Assembly: GCA_023430545.1 (NCBI GenBank)
Contig: JAEZAF010000107.1
Coordinates: 1 to 8,906 of the forward strand
From: Chloroflexota bacterium
GTDB lineage: Bacteria; Chloroflexota; Anaerolineae; Aggregatilineales; Phototrophicaceae
DNA: 8,906 nt
Direction of reading: 5' to 3'
Position 1 is the stretch's first letter, and every line of letters starts with the position of its first letter. Below the pieces are notes generated by a model. The model was not told the DNA's origin and did no database searches. It was given only the letters and a program-made list of their open reading frames with translations. Shown in pieces: positions 1 to 6,382 of this stretch. Made by a program: the position numbers and the translations under genes.

Positions 1-1
1 G

Positions 2-772
2 GTCCTTCGGGAAGTAATATTGCAGTTCCGTCTTGTAGCTCTGGACGCGCACCGAGGCCGGGACGTCATCGGACTTGGTCGCGCCGACCAGCGGATGCAG
101 CATCAGGCCGTCGGCCATTTCCAGCGCGACCTTCAGCAGATATTCATGGGCGCGATGGATCGGGTTGCGCGTCTGGAAAGCGACAATCCGACGCCAGCCT
201 TTTTCAGCGAACAGGGCGCGGGTCTGTGCTGGGCGCAGGTAGATATCCGGGAAATCCGGCTGCGGTTCCACCAGCATGTAAATATCACCGGCCAGATAGA
301 CTTCGCCATAGCCATAGACGCGGGCCACACCGGGATGTGAACCTTCGGTCGTGCGATAGACCTGCGCGGCTTCCACCTCTTTGTCATAGGTGTACTTCTC
401 GCTCAGTTCCAGCAGGCCGACGATCTCGCCAGCCGCATTCACCAGCGCGACATCCTGGCCTTCTTTCAGGCCATCGGCGGTTTCGCGGTTCACCGGCAGC
501 GTGACCGGGATGGTCCACGGCAGGCCGTTGGTCAGGTGCATATCGTGCAGCACACTCTGATAATTCTGGCTGTTCATAAATCCGGTCAGCGGGCTGATGA
601 TACCGGTGGCAATCAGTTCGAGATCGGAAAGCTGCACTTCACCCAGTGTGACTTTCGGCGCCTGACGAGCGCGCTCCAGATAGGGCGCAGCCGCATCGCC
701 GGTATAGAGACGGTCGATCAATACGCCCCCGTGAGGCGCGATAATAGGAGAGGCGGCGGACTGATTATTCAT
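2..772 (-). CDS. sat: ATP sulfurylase (sulfate adenylyltransferase), C-terminus cut by window edge
   Basis: Catalyses ATP + sulfate to adenosine 5'-phosphosulfate + diphosphate, the activation step of sulfate assimilation (or the reverse reaction in sulfur oxidation), in the cytoplasm. The window holds the first 257 residues of a protein usually near 380-400. The N-terminal PUA-like domain occupies about residues 1-170 (ISPLTGFM at 59-66, typical of the family). The catalytic domain begins with AFQTRNPIHRAHEYL at 198-212, which contains the QTRNP and HxxH nucleotide-binding motif (Q200, R202, N203, H206, H209). HPLVGATKSDDVPA at 226-239 matches the second conserved block. The ATG at 772 has a CAGGAA ribosome binding site 8 bases upstream. 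It is divergent from the SGNH hydrolase gene. No neighbouring sulfate-reduction genes are visible, so the pathway direction cannot be decided. The family assignment is very secure. Confidence 0.96.
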   Translation of the reverse strand, partial: MNNQSAASPIIAPHGGVLIDRLYTGDAAAPYLERARQAPKVTLGEVQLSDLELIATGIISPLTGFMNSQNYQSVLHDMHLTNGLPWTIPVTLPVNRETADGLKEGQDVALVNAAGEIVGLLELSEKYTYDKEVEAAQVYRTTEGSHPGVARVYGYGEVYLAGDIYMLVEPQPDFPDIYLRPAQTRALFAEKGWRRIVAFQTRNPIHRAHEYLLKVALEMADGLMLHPLVGATKSDDVPASVRVQSYKTELQYYFPKD

Positions 773-826
773 GCAGTTTATTCCTGTGTTGTGAGATGAA
801 ATATTCAGTGGTTTGGTAGCGAAGGC

Positions 827-835
827 ATTGTACCA
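827..835 (-). promoter_or_regulatory. Extended -10 promoter element for sat
   Basis: On the minus strand the bases read TGGTACAAT, an extended -10 motif (TG-N-TACAAT, five of six matches to TATAAT). The -35 region is poor (TTTCAC at 850-855), which is typical of extended -10 promoters. The start of transcription would be near 820, giving a leader of about 48 bases to the sat ATG. No riboswitch-like fold was recognised in that leader. Confidence 0.5.
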
Positions 836-907
836 GCTTAAACAATCCGGTGAAACCACGATTTAAGACCAGCTTGAGTCCATGCAGTCCATCGGTGCAG
901 CCAGCGG

Positions 908-936
908 TTAAAAAAACCGTCCATTTCGAGTAGACT
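908..936 (+). promoter_or_regulatory. Weak candidate promoter for the SGNH hydrolase gene
   Basis: TTAAAA at 908-913 and TAGACT at 931-936 are spaced by 17 bases, a poor to fair sigma-70-like match. The rest of the 773-961 divergent intergenic region holds only a 5-bp hairpin (CGGTT/AACCG, 905-919) and nothing else that I recognise. Confidence 0.22.
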
Positions 937-979
937 TTCCGCATTAGCCTCTCAATAAAATGTGATTCGGGCCGTTCGT

Positions 980-2200
980 ATGCGTAAATGGCGTAATCTG
1001 CTGCTGCTGCTCCTCTTCTGGGTGATCGTCACGCCGCTGCTGGTGGAAGGCGTGCTCCGGCTTGCCGTCCCGATGCTGCCGCCAGCGCTTCAGTTAGCGG
1101 CGGAGCGGGTGCAGAAAGGCGCATCGCTGGACATCAACCGCATCGAGCTGATGACGATGGACATCGATCACAACTTCATGATGCGCCCCAATATCGAAAA
1201 CGCGCTCTACGGGCCGAAGCAGTCGGTGGTGTTCCATGTCAGCACCGTTCAGATCCTCAACAGTCGCATGGGATTCCGCACCGAGCCGGTACAGCAGGGC
1301 GATCAGGTCGATGTAGCCGTCGTCGGGGATTCGTTCAGCTTCTGCTTTACCGAATACGCCGACTGCTGGGTGACACACTTTCAGCAAAGCACCAGCCTGA
1401 AGGTGATGAATCTGGCGCAGGGTTCCACCGGCAGCATGAGTCACTGGCGCTTTATCGAAACATTCGGGCAGGCGTTTAAACCGCCGCTGGTGATCTGGCA
1501 GTGGTTTGGCAATGACTTCAATGAGGATTATCAGCTTGCAGTGACACGCGGCGAGATGCAGCCGATTGAGTATGGCCCACAGGTCCCGGATTACTCCGAA
1601 CAGGACTCGGCTGTGCTGCAATGGCTGCGGCAGAATTCGGTTGCGTTTGTGGTGATTGAAACGGCGCTGTTCGGAGAAGAGGCTTACATCAGCGATTTCG
1701 AGCGCTTCTACTTTACGCCAGAGCATATCGCGCCGATCCATGAGACACCCGTCAGTCCGGTGCTGGAATTCGGTCAGCTTTATGAACGTGTCGCGATGGA
1801 TATGACCGATCCGCGTAACTCGGTGGGTGTGCCGATGACGCGCGAAGCCCTGCTGAATGCCAAACAGACAGTTGAGGCGTGGGGCGGACAGTTTGTCGTG
1901 TTTCTGATTCCGGTGCGCGAGGAAGTCTACCGTACAGTGACGGCGGAACCGCTTGGCGATGAACCGCTTGCGCTGTTCAAGGAGAATCGCGAGACGATGC
2001 GCAGGCTGTGCGATGAACTGGAACTGACCTGTTACGATCTGCTGCCCGATTTACAGGCAGAGGCTGAGCGCTATGCCGTACAGGGGGAACTGCTTTATTA
2101 TGCCGATGACATGCACCTCAACCCGCGTGGGAATGCCGTGGTCGCGGAACTGATCGAGGCATGGCTGGATCAGTTGAATGCACTGCCGGAAGCGCAGTAG
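980..2200 (+). CDS. Membrane-anchored SGNH/GDSL-type hydrolase
   Basis: A 406-residue protein with one N-terminal membrane anchor (MRKWRNLLLLLLFW, then hydrophobic to about residue 26) and no obvious signal-peptidase site, so the rest is probably outside the membrane. All SGNH blocks are present: block I VVGDSFSF with Ser118, block II Gly in AQGSTGS (about 148-151), block III WFGND (177-179), and block V DDMHLNPRGN with Asp376 and His379. The family covers esterases, lipases and acyl transferases or esterases acting on polysaccharides; AlgX- and DltD-like proteins share this anchored layout. The substrate cannot be read from the sequence. Two CX6C pairs (C122/C129 and C344/C351) could form disulfides. 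Neither the ATG at 980 nor the in-frame GTG at 962 (six residues longer) has a clear ribosome binding site; ATG was preferred because basic residues then lead straight into the anchor. It is a monocistronic unit. Confidence 0.8.
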   Translation: MRKWRNLLLLLLFWVIVTPLLVEGVLRLAVPMLPPALQLAAERVQKGASLDINRIELMTMDIDHNFMMRPNIENALYGPKQSVVFHVSTVQILNSRMGFRTEPVQQGDQVDVAVVGDSFSFCFTEYADCWVTHFQQSTSLKVMNLAQGSTGSMSHWRFIETFGQAFKPPLVIWQWFGNDFNEDYQLAVTRGEMQPIEYGPQVPDYSEQDSAVLQWLRQNSVAFVVIETALFGEEAYISDFERFYFTPEHIAPIHETPVSPVLEFGQLYERVAMDMTDPRNSVGVPMTREALLNAKQTVEAWGGQFVVFLIPVREEVYRTVTAEPLGDEPLALFKENRETMRRLCDELELTCYDLLPDLQAEAERYAVQGELLYYADDMHLNPRGNAVVAELIEAWLDQLNALPEAQ

Positions 2201-2225
2201 GGGACATCCAACGGGATGTCCCCTA
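2198..2225. terminator. Perfect 12-bp hairpin between convergent genes
   Basis: A 12-bp perfect stem (TAGGGGACATCC pairs with GGATGTCCCCTA) with the 4-base loop AACG. The first three bases of the stem are the TAG stop codon of the SGNH gene. It lies between that gene and the convergent Uma2 gene, so a bidirectional terminator or 3'-end stabilising hairpin is likely. There is no good T-run directly after the stem on either strand (GTGTGGTTTGG on the plus strand), so it is not a textbook intrinsic terminator. Confidence 0.6.
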
Positions 2226-2253
2226 GTGTGGTTTGGCAGGACTGCAAAAAATA

Positions 2254-2823
2254 TCATAGACCCTCGCTGATCTGTCTCGCGAAAATGGTTCTCACAGGCA
2301 GGGTAAAACCCGGCAGGACATCACCACCGTCGAGGACATCATCAACGATGAGAATGGCAATCGTTTCGGCGGTGTGGACCTCAATCTGTTTCTTGCGTGG
2401 GAAGACCAGCCAGACCAGCCGTGTACCGTTCTCCAGATAGTACAGAGCTTTTTTCCGCATCTTCAGCTCAACATTATTCGGTGATTTGATCTCAACCACC
2501 AGATCCGGCATCTGCGGGACCGCGCCCTCAATCACGAGTGCGCCGGATCGCTCATTGGCTGTGAAAGCAGCATCAGGAACGTATGCGTTATGCTCGTCGT
2601 CTGGCATCTGATGACGGGTTTCAACCACAACGATTCCGATTGGACTCGTTTCGAGATAATTGAAAATCTTCGCACTAATCAGTGTTGCCAGGTATCCGTG
2701 CTCCTGAGTAGGCATTTTCTCGACAATTTCCCCGTCAATCAGTTCATACAGACGGTCATTGTTTTCAGACAATGCGAGAAATTCCTCAAAATCACGGATG
2801 GTTACTTTTTGCTGAATAGCCAT
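2254..2823 (-). CDS. Uma2 family (DUF820) putative restriction-endonuclease-like protein
   Basis: A 189-residue protein of the Uma2/DUF820 family, which carries a PD-(D/E)XK nuclease-like fold. Family members are abundant in Cyanobacteria and Chloroflexota, often in many copies, and their substrate is generally unknown. Visible motifs are YELIDGEIVE (25-34), YVPDAAF (81-87, Asp84) and PDLVVEIKSPN (106-116, with Asp107, Glu111 and Lys113 as the D-ExK core), followed by a KxxxYLENG helix and VWLVFPRKKQIEVH strands. The acidic and lysine residues expected for metal-dependent catalysis are all present. Start 2823 was chosen because an AGG lies 9 bases upstream; the ATG at 2829 is only 3 bases from it, and the GTG at 2865 would overlap murE without a site. 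It lies 38 bases after the murE stop on the same strand, probably cotranscribed. Sampled blocks are about 45 percent GC against about 62 percent in murE, suggesting separate acquisition. Confidence 0.88.
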   Translation of the reverse strand: MAIQQKVTIRDFEEFLALSENNDRLYELIDGEIVEKMPTQEHGYLATLISAKIFNYLETSPIGIVVVETRHQMPDDEHNAYVPDAAFTANERSGALVIEGAVPQMPDLVVEIKSPNNVELKMRKKALYYLENGTRLVWLVFPRKKQIEVHTAETIAILIVDDVLDGGDVLPGFTLPVRTIFARQISEGL

Positions 2824-2832
2824 AGTCATAAA

Positions 2833-2836
2833 CCTG
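2833..2836 (-). promoter_or_regulatory. Ribosome binding site that decides the Uma2 gene start
   Basis: The minus strand reads CAGG here, 9 bases before the ATG at 2823 and only 3 before the ATG at 2829. The spacing favours the inner ATG. Confidence 0.45.
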
Positions 2837-2861
2837 TTCGCTTTGAGACATTTTAGCACAG

Positions 2862-4481
2862 TCACGCCTGCGCTGTCGGCAGCGTCCGCAGAGGTTCCCC
2901 ACGTAGCGCCGCACGGGTGGCATCGCGGTCATCCCATGGATATTCAATCGAGCCGAAGCACATGCTCTGCTCGTGGCCCTTGCCGCAGACGATCACGATG
3001 TCCCCGGCCTGCGCCATCTGACACGCTTCGTAAATCGCCTGTCCACGATCCGGCACGCGGATAAATGTCTCGCCTTCGACACCGCCACGTGAGATGCAGC
3101 CTTCAGCCATCATCTGCAAAATCTCATCCAGCGACTCGGTACGCGGATCTTCAGCCGTCAGCACCGTGAAATCGGCGTATTCCTGTGACGTCTCGGCCAT
3201 CATGCGCCGCTTCTCGACATCACGCAGGCCCGCGCTGCCAAACACCGAGATCAGCCGCTTGCCTTCCGGCAGGATGGTGCGTGCCGCGTTCAGCGCCTGT
3301 TTGAGCGCATTGGGGGTATGGGCGAAATCGACAATCGCGGTGAAATTTTGCCCCTCGTCAATGCGCTGCATCCGGCCCGACACCGACTTGACATTCGCCA
3401 GCCCAGTCTGCACCGTCGCCAGATTTGCTCCGTAGCTGCGGGCAGCCGCAATCGCCGCCAGACAGTTATAGACATTGAACGCACCCGCCAGTGAGGTGAA
3501 GTAGGCATCCCCGGCGGCGTTGAAGAACGTCCTGCCTGGTTCGTAGCGGATATTGGTTGCGCGAAAATCCGCCTCATTTTCGATGCCATACGTCACCACC
3601 TGATCGGCAGCTTTGGCGGCGAAATAGGCTGCACTTGCATCATCAGCGTTGACAATCGCGATCTTGGGGATCAGGGCTTCCGGTGTCGATTCTTCAAAGG
3701 CCTGCGGCACGCGCACACCGGATTTCTTCTGTGAGCGTGACAGCAGATCGAACATGATGCCTTTTGCATCGCGGTAATTTTCCCACGAGCCGTGATAATC
3801 CAGATGCTCGTGCGTGACATTGGTCATCACCGCCATGTCGAGATCGACACCGTTCAGCCGCCCCTGTGCCAGCCCGTGACTGGTCATCTCCAGTACGCAG
3901 TGCGTCAGGCCGTTGTCACGCATCTGCGCCAGATACATCTGGACATCCGGTGCGCTGGGGGTTGTCACATGCAGGCCGGTATCAGCGGTGGTGCTGCCCA
4001 GATCCGCCGCAATCGTGCTGATATAACCGGCAGTACCACCAGTCGCCAGCTTCAGGATGCTGTGAATCAGCGTGCTGGTGGTGGTTTTGCCATCTGTCCC
4101 GGTGACGCCGATCATCACCAGATCACGCGAGGGATAATCGTAATAGGCTGCCGCCAGCCATCCGAGCGCCGCCTGTGGATCGCGAAGCTGCGCATACGGC
4201 ACACCGATCTCCCCGAGTTCGGAGAGCGGCTTCGATCCGATCACCGCCGCCGCGCCATTGGCGATGGCCTGCGGGATGAGGTCGTGTCCATCGACACTGC
4301 GGCCAGCCCGTGCGACGAAGACGCCGTCACGCTGTACATGGTCCGCATTTTCCACCACCGGTGCATGGATAATCGCATCCCCGGAGACGCTCAATACGTC
4401 TTCATCCGGCAGGGCGGCCAGTAATTCAAACAGGGTTTTCGTGCTGACCGGGTTCCAGTCCAGCTCATTCAGGTTACTCAT
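2862..4481 (-). CDS. murE: UDP-N-acetylmuramyl-tripeptide synthetase (MurE-type Mur ligase)
   Basis: Cytoplasmic ATP-dependent ligase that adds the third residue, usually a diamino acid, to UDP-MurNAc-L-Ala-D-Glu in peptidoglycan synthesis. The 539 residues show the three Mur domains. The N-terminal substrate domain covers about 1-118. The central ATPase has the P-loop GVTGTDGKTTT (125-135, Lys132), the MurE-specific HVTTP (171-175), TSHGLAQGR (200-208), NVTHEHLDYH (221-230) and YRDAKGIMF (236-244) with the Lys240 that is carbamylated in the family. The C-terminal domain has SGRMQRI (368-374), DFAHTPNAL (385-393), EDPRTES (444-450) and CGKGHEQ (499-505). Two departures from the E. coli form are Asp130 for Asn in the P-loop and EDPR for DNPR at the diamino-acid site; the arginine that contacts meso-diaminopimelate is kept. 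The third amino acid (meso-DAP, ornithine or lysine) is therefore uncertain. The ATG overlaps the stop of the upstream recombinase gene. Confidence 0.93.
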   Translation of the reverse strand: MSNLNELDWNPVSTKTLFELLAALPDEDVLSVSGDAIIHAPVVENADHVQRDGVFVARAGRSVDGHDLIPQAIANGAAAVIGSKPLSELGEIGVPYAQLRDPQAALGWLAAAYYDYPSRDLVMIGVTGTDGKTTTSTLIHSILKLATGGTAGYISTIAADLGSTTADTGLHVTTPSAPDVQMYLAQMRDNGLTHCVLEMTSHGLAQGRLNGVDLDMAVMTNVTHEHLDYHGSWENYRDAKGIMFDLLSRSQKKSGVRVPQAFEESTPEALIPKIAIVNADDASAAYFAAKAADQVVTYGIENEADFRATNIRYEPGRTFFNAAGDAYFTSLAGAFNVYNCLAAIAAARSYGANLATVQTGLANVKSVSGRMQRIDEGQNFTAIVDFAHTPNALKQALNAARTILPEGKRLISVFGSAGLRDVEKRRMMAETSQEYADFTVLTAEDPRTESLDEILQMMAEGCISRGGVEGETFIRVPDRGQAIYEACQMAQAGDIVIVCGKGHEQSMCFGSIEYPWDDRDATRAALRGEPLRTLPTAQA

Positions 4482-5538
4482 AAAATCCGGGCCAGTCCTC
4501 GTTGTTCAAACCTAAAACTTCACTCATCAGGATCGCGCCTTCGTTGGCTTTGGGCAGGCGGTTCAGATAGCGCTCCGTCACCGCGATGTTGCTGTGGCGC
4601 AGCAGTCGGCTGATCTTGTCGATCGGCGTCCCTGCTTCATGCAGTGCCCCCGCTACCGAACGGCGCAGGTCATGCGGGGCGACGTGACCGATACCGGCAT
4701 AAGCCGCCGTCTCGCCAAGAATCCACCAGATGCCATCAGCAGTCAGCGAACCACGCGAGACACGTCCGCCTTTCCACAGGCGGCGTATCAGCGGTGACTC
4801 CTTAGTCGGCGGATACTGACTGCGTGCCACAATTCCTCGCCACTGGTCGAGATCACGCATCACCGGGCGCGGGACATCGATGGTCGCCACTTTGCGGCCC
4901 TTGCCATGAACCTGCATCACAGGCCGGTTATTCTGGATGCTCAGATCGCCCCATTTCGCCACAGCCAGTTCTTCACGCCGCAGTGCCATCGTACACAGGA
5001 TGGTGGTGATCAGATGATTGCGCACCCCCTGCTGCTCGGTGGTCGCAATCTGCCGTGAGGAGTCCATCAGTACATGCAGTTGATCCAGTGACAGCCAGCG
5101 TCCGGGGCGCTGTCCCTGCTCGGCACGCGGCGGACGCACCCTCGCCAGTGAAGCAGCCAGATAATCGTCGATCCATTCTGCCTCGGCCAGCAGATCGGCC
5201 AGTGTGACAATCGACGCCCGTGCCTGATCCAGCCCCTGCTTGCCATGGCCGCGTGCGACCAGCATCCCCATCCATGCGCGGAACTGTGCCGCAGACAGTG
5301 ACTGCTGAAGCACACGCAGCGGCAGCATCGTCATCCGCACCTGCCGGTTGAGGCCTTCGGTCGGTTCCATCCCGGCGATATCGGCCAGAAAGGTATCCAC
5401 CCAGCGGAAGTACGCCCGCCGTGTATGGGGACTGCTGGCCCGTCCCGGCAGTGCTGCCGCGAAGTTGAAGGTCAGGTTCTGTACCTCGGTCGAGAGCGCG
5501 CGTTCAGACCGCCCCCGCCGTTGAATCATCCGCGCCAT
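4474..5538 (-). CDS. Tyrosine recombinase (Xer-like/integrase family)
   Basis: A 354-residue site-specific recombinase of the lambda-integrase/Xer family, cutting and joining DNA through a 3'-phosphotyrosine. The N-terminal SAM-like core-binding domain lies at about 18-135 (SPHTRRAYFRWVDTFL at 36-51). The catalytic domain covers about 145-330. All active-site residues are present: Arg187 (MALRREEL), Lys213 (VHGKGRK), His289 and Arg292 (APHDLRRS), His315 (LLRHSNIAVTERYL) and the nucleophile Tyr324. The spacings R292-H315 (23) and H315-Y324 (9) are the same as in XerD. It is about 50 residues longer than XerC/XerD, with extra sequence at the N-terminus and a C-terminal tail ending DWPGFYE. The ATG at 5538 has GGAA 5 bases upstream. 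Its stop overlaps the murE start by 8 bases, so it heads a murE operon. No att-like repeats or phage genes are seen nearby, which fits a resident housekeeping enzyme better than a mobile integrase, but this is not proven. Confidence 0.9.
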   Translation of the reverse strand: MARMIQRRGRSERALSTEVQNLTFNFAAALPGRASSPHTRRAYFRWVDTFLADIAGMEPTEGLNRQVRMTMLPLRVLQQSLSAAQFRAWMGMLVARGHGKQGLDQARASIVTLADLLAEAEWIDDYLAASLARVRPPRAEQGQRPGRWLSLDQLHVLMDSSRQIATTEQQGVRNHLITTILCTMALRREELAVAKWGDLSIQNNRPVMQVHGKGRKVATIDVPRPVMRDLDQWRGIVARSQYPPTKESPLIRRLWKGGRVSRGSLTADGIWWILGETAAYAGIGHVAPHDLRRSVAGALHEAGTPIDKISRLLRHSNIAVTERYLNRLPKANEGAILMSEVLGLNNEDWPGFYE

Positions 5539-5560
5539 GCCATTTCCAGAAAACCATCAA

Positions 5561-5594
5561 ACAAAAAGGCGCACCCATTTACGGGCACGCCCTT
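5561..5594 (-). terminator. Intrinsic terminator after the first rhomboid gene
   Basis: Read on the minus strand, AAGGGCGTGCCC pairs with GGGTGCGCCTT through a loop GTAAAT (one bulged G, two G-T wobbles), followed by TTTGTTTG. It lies 54 bases beyond the rhomboid stop and 23 bases before the recombinase start. A second, weaker hairpin (GATGTCCCT/AGGGCATC with a bulged T, 5612-5636) sits between the rhomboid stop and this terminator. Confidence 0.65.
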
Positions 5595-5623
5595 ATGATA
5601 ACCCATCCGGTGATGTCCCTCAA
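5595..5623 (-). promoter_or_regulatory. Candidate promoter for the recombinase-murE-Uma2 unit
   Basis: On the minus strand, TTGAGG (5618-5623, four of six to TTGACA) is followed after exactly 17 bases by TATCAT (5595-5600, five of six to TATAAT). The predicted start of transcription is near 5588, inside the 5' arm of the terminator hairpin at 5566-5594. A transcript begun here would lose the base of that stem and should escape termination. Confidence 0.55.
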
Positions 5624-5647
5624 TTGACAGGGCATCCTCGACAGGTG

Positions 5648-6346
5648 CTAGTCCTCATCCAGATAAATCGGATCGACCGGTGGCAGCGGCTTGAACGTCA
5701 TGGCGACAAAGGCCATTAGGAAGCCAACCAGAAATCCGCCGACGTGCCCCCACACCGCGACTCCCGGCTGTACCGAGGTATTGGTCAGGATCACCAGCCC
5801 GTTGAGCAGATCCAGTGCGAAGAACACACCCAGCAGATACAGCGAGCGTACATGCTTCACACCCAGCGGGATGCGCCCCAGCAGAATCAGCGATGAGACA
5901 CGGGTCCCCGGATACAGCAGCAGGAAGCCGCCCATCACGCCCATGATCGCGCCGGATGCGCCGATAGTCGGGATGCACGTCCCTGTCAGCAGCATGTGCA
6001 GCAGTCCGCTGCCGAAGGCTGCTGATGCATAAAACACCGGATACCAGAACTTGCCGAGATAATCCTCAACGGCTGGCCCGAACACAAACAGGAACAGCAT
6101 ATTGCTCAGCAGGTGGATGATATCGGCATGCAGAAAGGCGCTGGTGAAGAAGGTCAGAAACGAATCGGGTGTGAAGAAATTTGCGCTGACCTTACACGGG
6201 ATGAAGCCGGCTGTCAGAAACAGCTCTGTGACCTGACCGGACGACAGCGTCGTCTGCCAGATGAAAACGAGCACGTTGGCAGTGATCAGCAGCCATGTGA
6301 TGACCGGCGTGCTGCTGATTTTTCGATTGACTTTTAACGGAAACAT
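5648..6346 (-). CDS. Rhomboid family intramembrane serine protease (copy 1)
   Basis: A 232-residue integral membrane protease that cleaves substrate proteins within or near their transmembrane segments. It shows the six-helix bacterial rhomboid core. The catalytic Ser131 is in GASGAIMG (129-136) and the catalytic His201 in VWGHVGGFLVGF (198-209). The HADIIHLLSN block (73-82) gives H73, H78 and the oxyanion Asn82. Hydrophobic segments run at about 14-31, 66-90, 100-121, 127-146, 168-188 and 196-218, leaving a short acidic C-terminal tail (PPVDPIYLDED). It has only two cysteines, C51 in the loop after helix 1 and C124 just before the active-site serine. ATG at 6346 was chosen because GAAGGA lies 9 bases upstream; the TTG at 6367 lies inside a regulatory palindrome. 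It is paralogous to the second rhomboid gene at 7493-8224. Confidence 0.92.
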   Translation of the reverse strand: MFPLKVNRKISSTPVITWLLITANVLVFIWQTTLSSGQVTELFLTAGFIPCKVSANFFTPDSFLTFFTSAFLHADIIHLLSNMLFLFVFGPAVEDYLGKFWYPVFYASAAFGSGLLHMLLTGTCIPTIGASGAIMGVMGGFLLLYPGTRVSSLILLGRIPLGVKHVRSLYLLGVFFALDLLNGLVILTNTSVQPGVAVWGHVGGFLVGFLMAFVAMTFKPLPPVDPIYLDED

Positions 6347-6355
6347 AGAGTTGCA

Positions 6356-6361
6356 TCCTTC
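6356..6361 (-). promoter_or_regulatory. Ribosome binding site that decides the rhomboid 1 start
   Basis: The minus strand reads GAAGGA, 9 bases before the ATG at 6346. This supports that ATG over the upstream in-frame TTG at 6367. Confidence 0.7.
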
Positions 6362-6362
6362 G

Positions 6363-6380
6363 GACAAAACGCGTTTTGTC
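6363..6380. promoter_or_regulatory. Perfect 18-bp palindrome, probable operator for rhomboid 1
   Basis: GACAAAACGCGTTTTGTC is perfectly self-complementary over 18 bases with no spacer. It directly follows the candidate minus-strand -10 box TAAAAT (6383-6388), so the predicted start of transcription (about 6376) lies inside it, the classic position for a dimeric repressor. It ends just before the rhomboid ribosome binding site. As RNA it could also form a small hairpin. The cognate regulator is not identifiable from this window. Confidence 0.6.
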
Positions 6381-6382
6381 TT

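Noticed and set aside
20..799. Plus-strand open frames across the sat region
   Set aside because: They are antisense to an unmistakable ATP sulfurylase frame that runs off the left edge without a stop.
905..919. CGGTT-A5-AACCG hairpin as a terminator
   Set aside because: The stem is only 5 bp, it lies between divergent genes where no terminator is needed, and no T-run follows it.
773..961. Possible riboswitch or small RNA between sat and the SGNH gene
   Set aside because: No conserved riboswitch core or convincing multi-stem fold could be seen. Only an extended -10 promoter for sat is supported.
1094..1741. Long open frame of 215 codons on the minus strand inside the SGNH hydrolase gene
   Set aside because: It is fully antisense to a gene with a complete SGNH motif set, its translation is rich in His, Arg and Leu with no recognisable motif, and it has no ribosome binding site of note.
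2824..2865. Upstream GTG start (2865) for the Uma2 gene, giving overlap with the murE stop
   Set aside because: No ribosome binding site, and the extra residues do not belong to the family. The AGG before the ATG at 2823 explains initiation better.
3792..4424. 210-codon plus-strand open frame inside murE
   Set aside because: Antisense shadow of the conserved MurE coding sequence, with low-complexity His/Arg/Gly-rich translation.
2823..5538. An integrative element built around the tyrosine recombinase
   Set aside because: No flanking direct repeats, tRNA target, excisionase or phage-like cargo were found. The gene is fused by overlap to a housekeeping murE, and its base composition is like that of its neighbours.
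6347..6367. TTG start at 6367 for rhomboid 1
   Set aside because: It lies inside the 18-bp palindrome and close to the predicted transcript start, while a good GAAGGA site serves the ATG at 6346.
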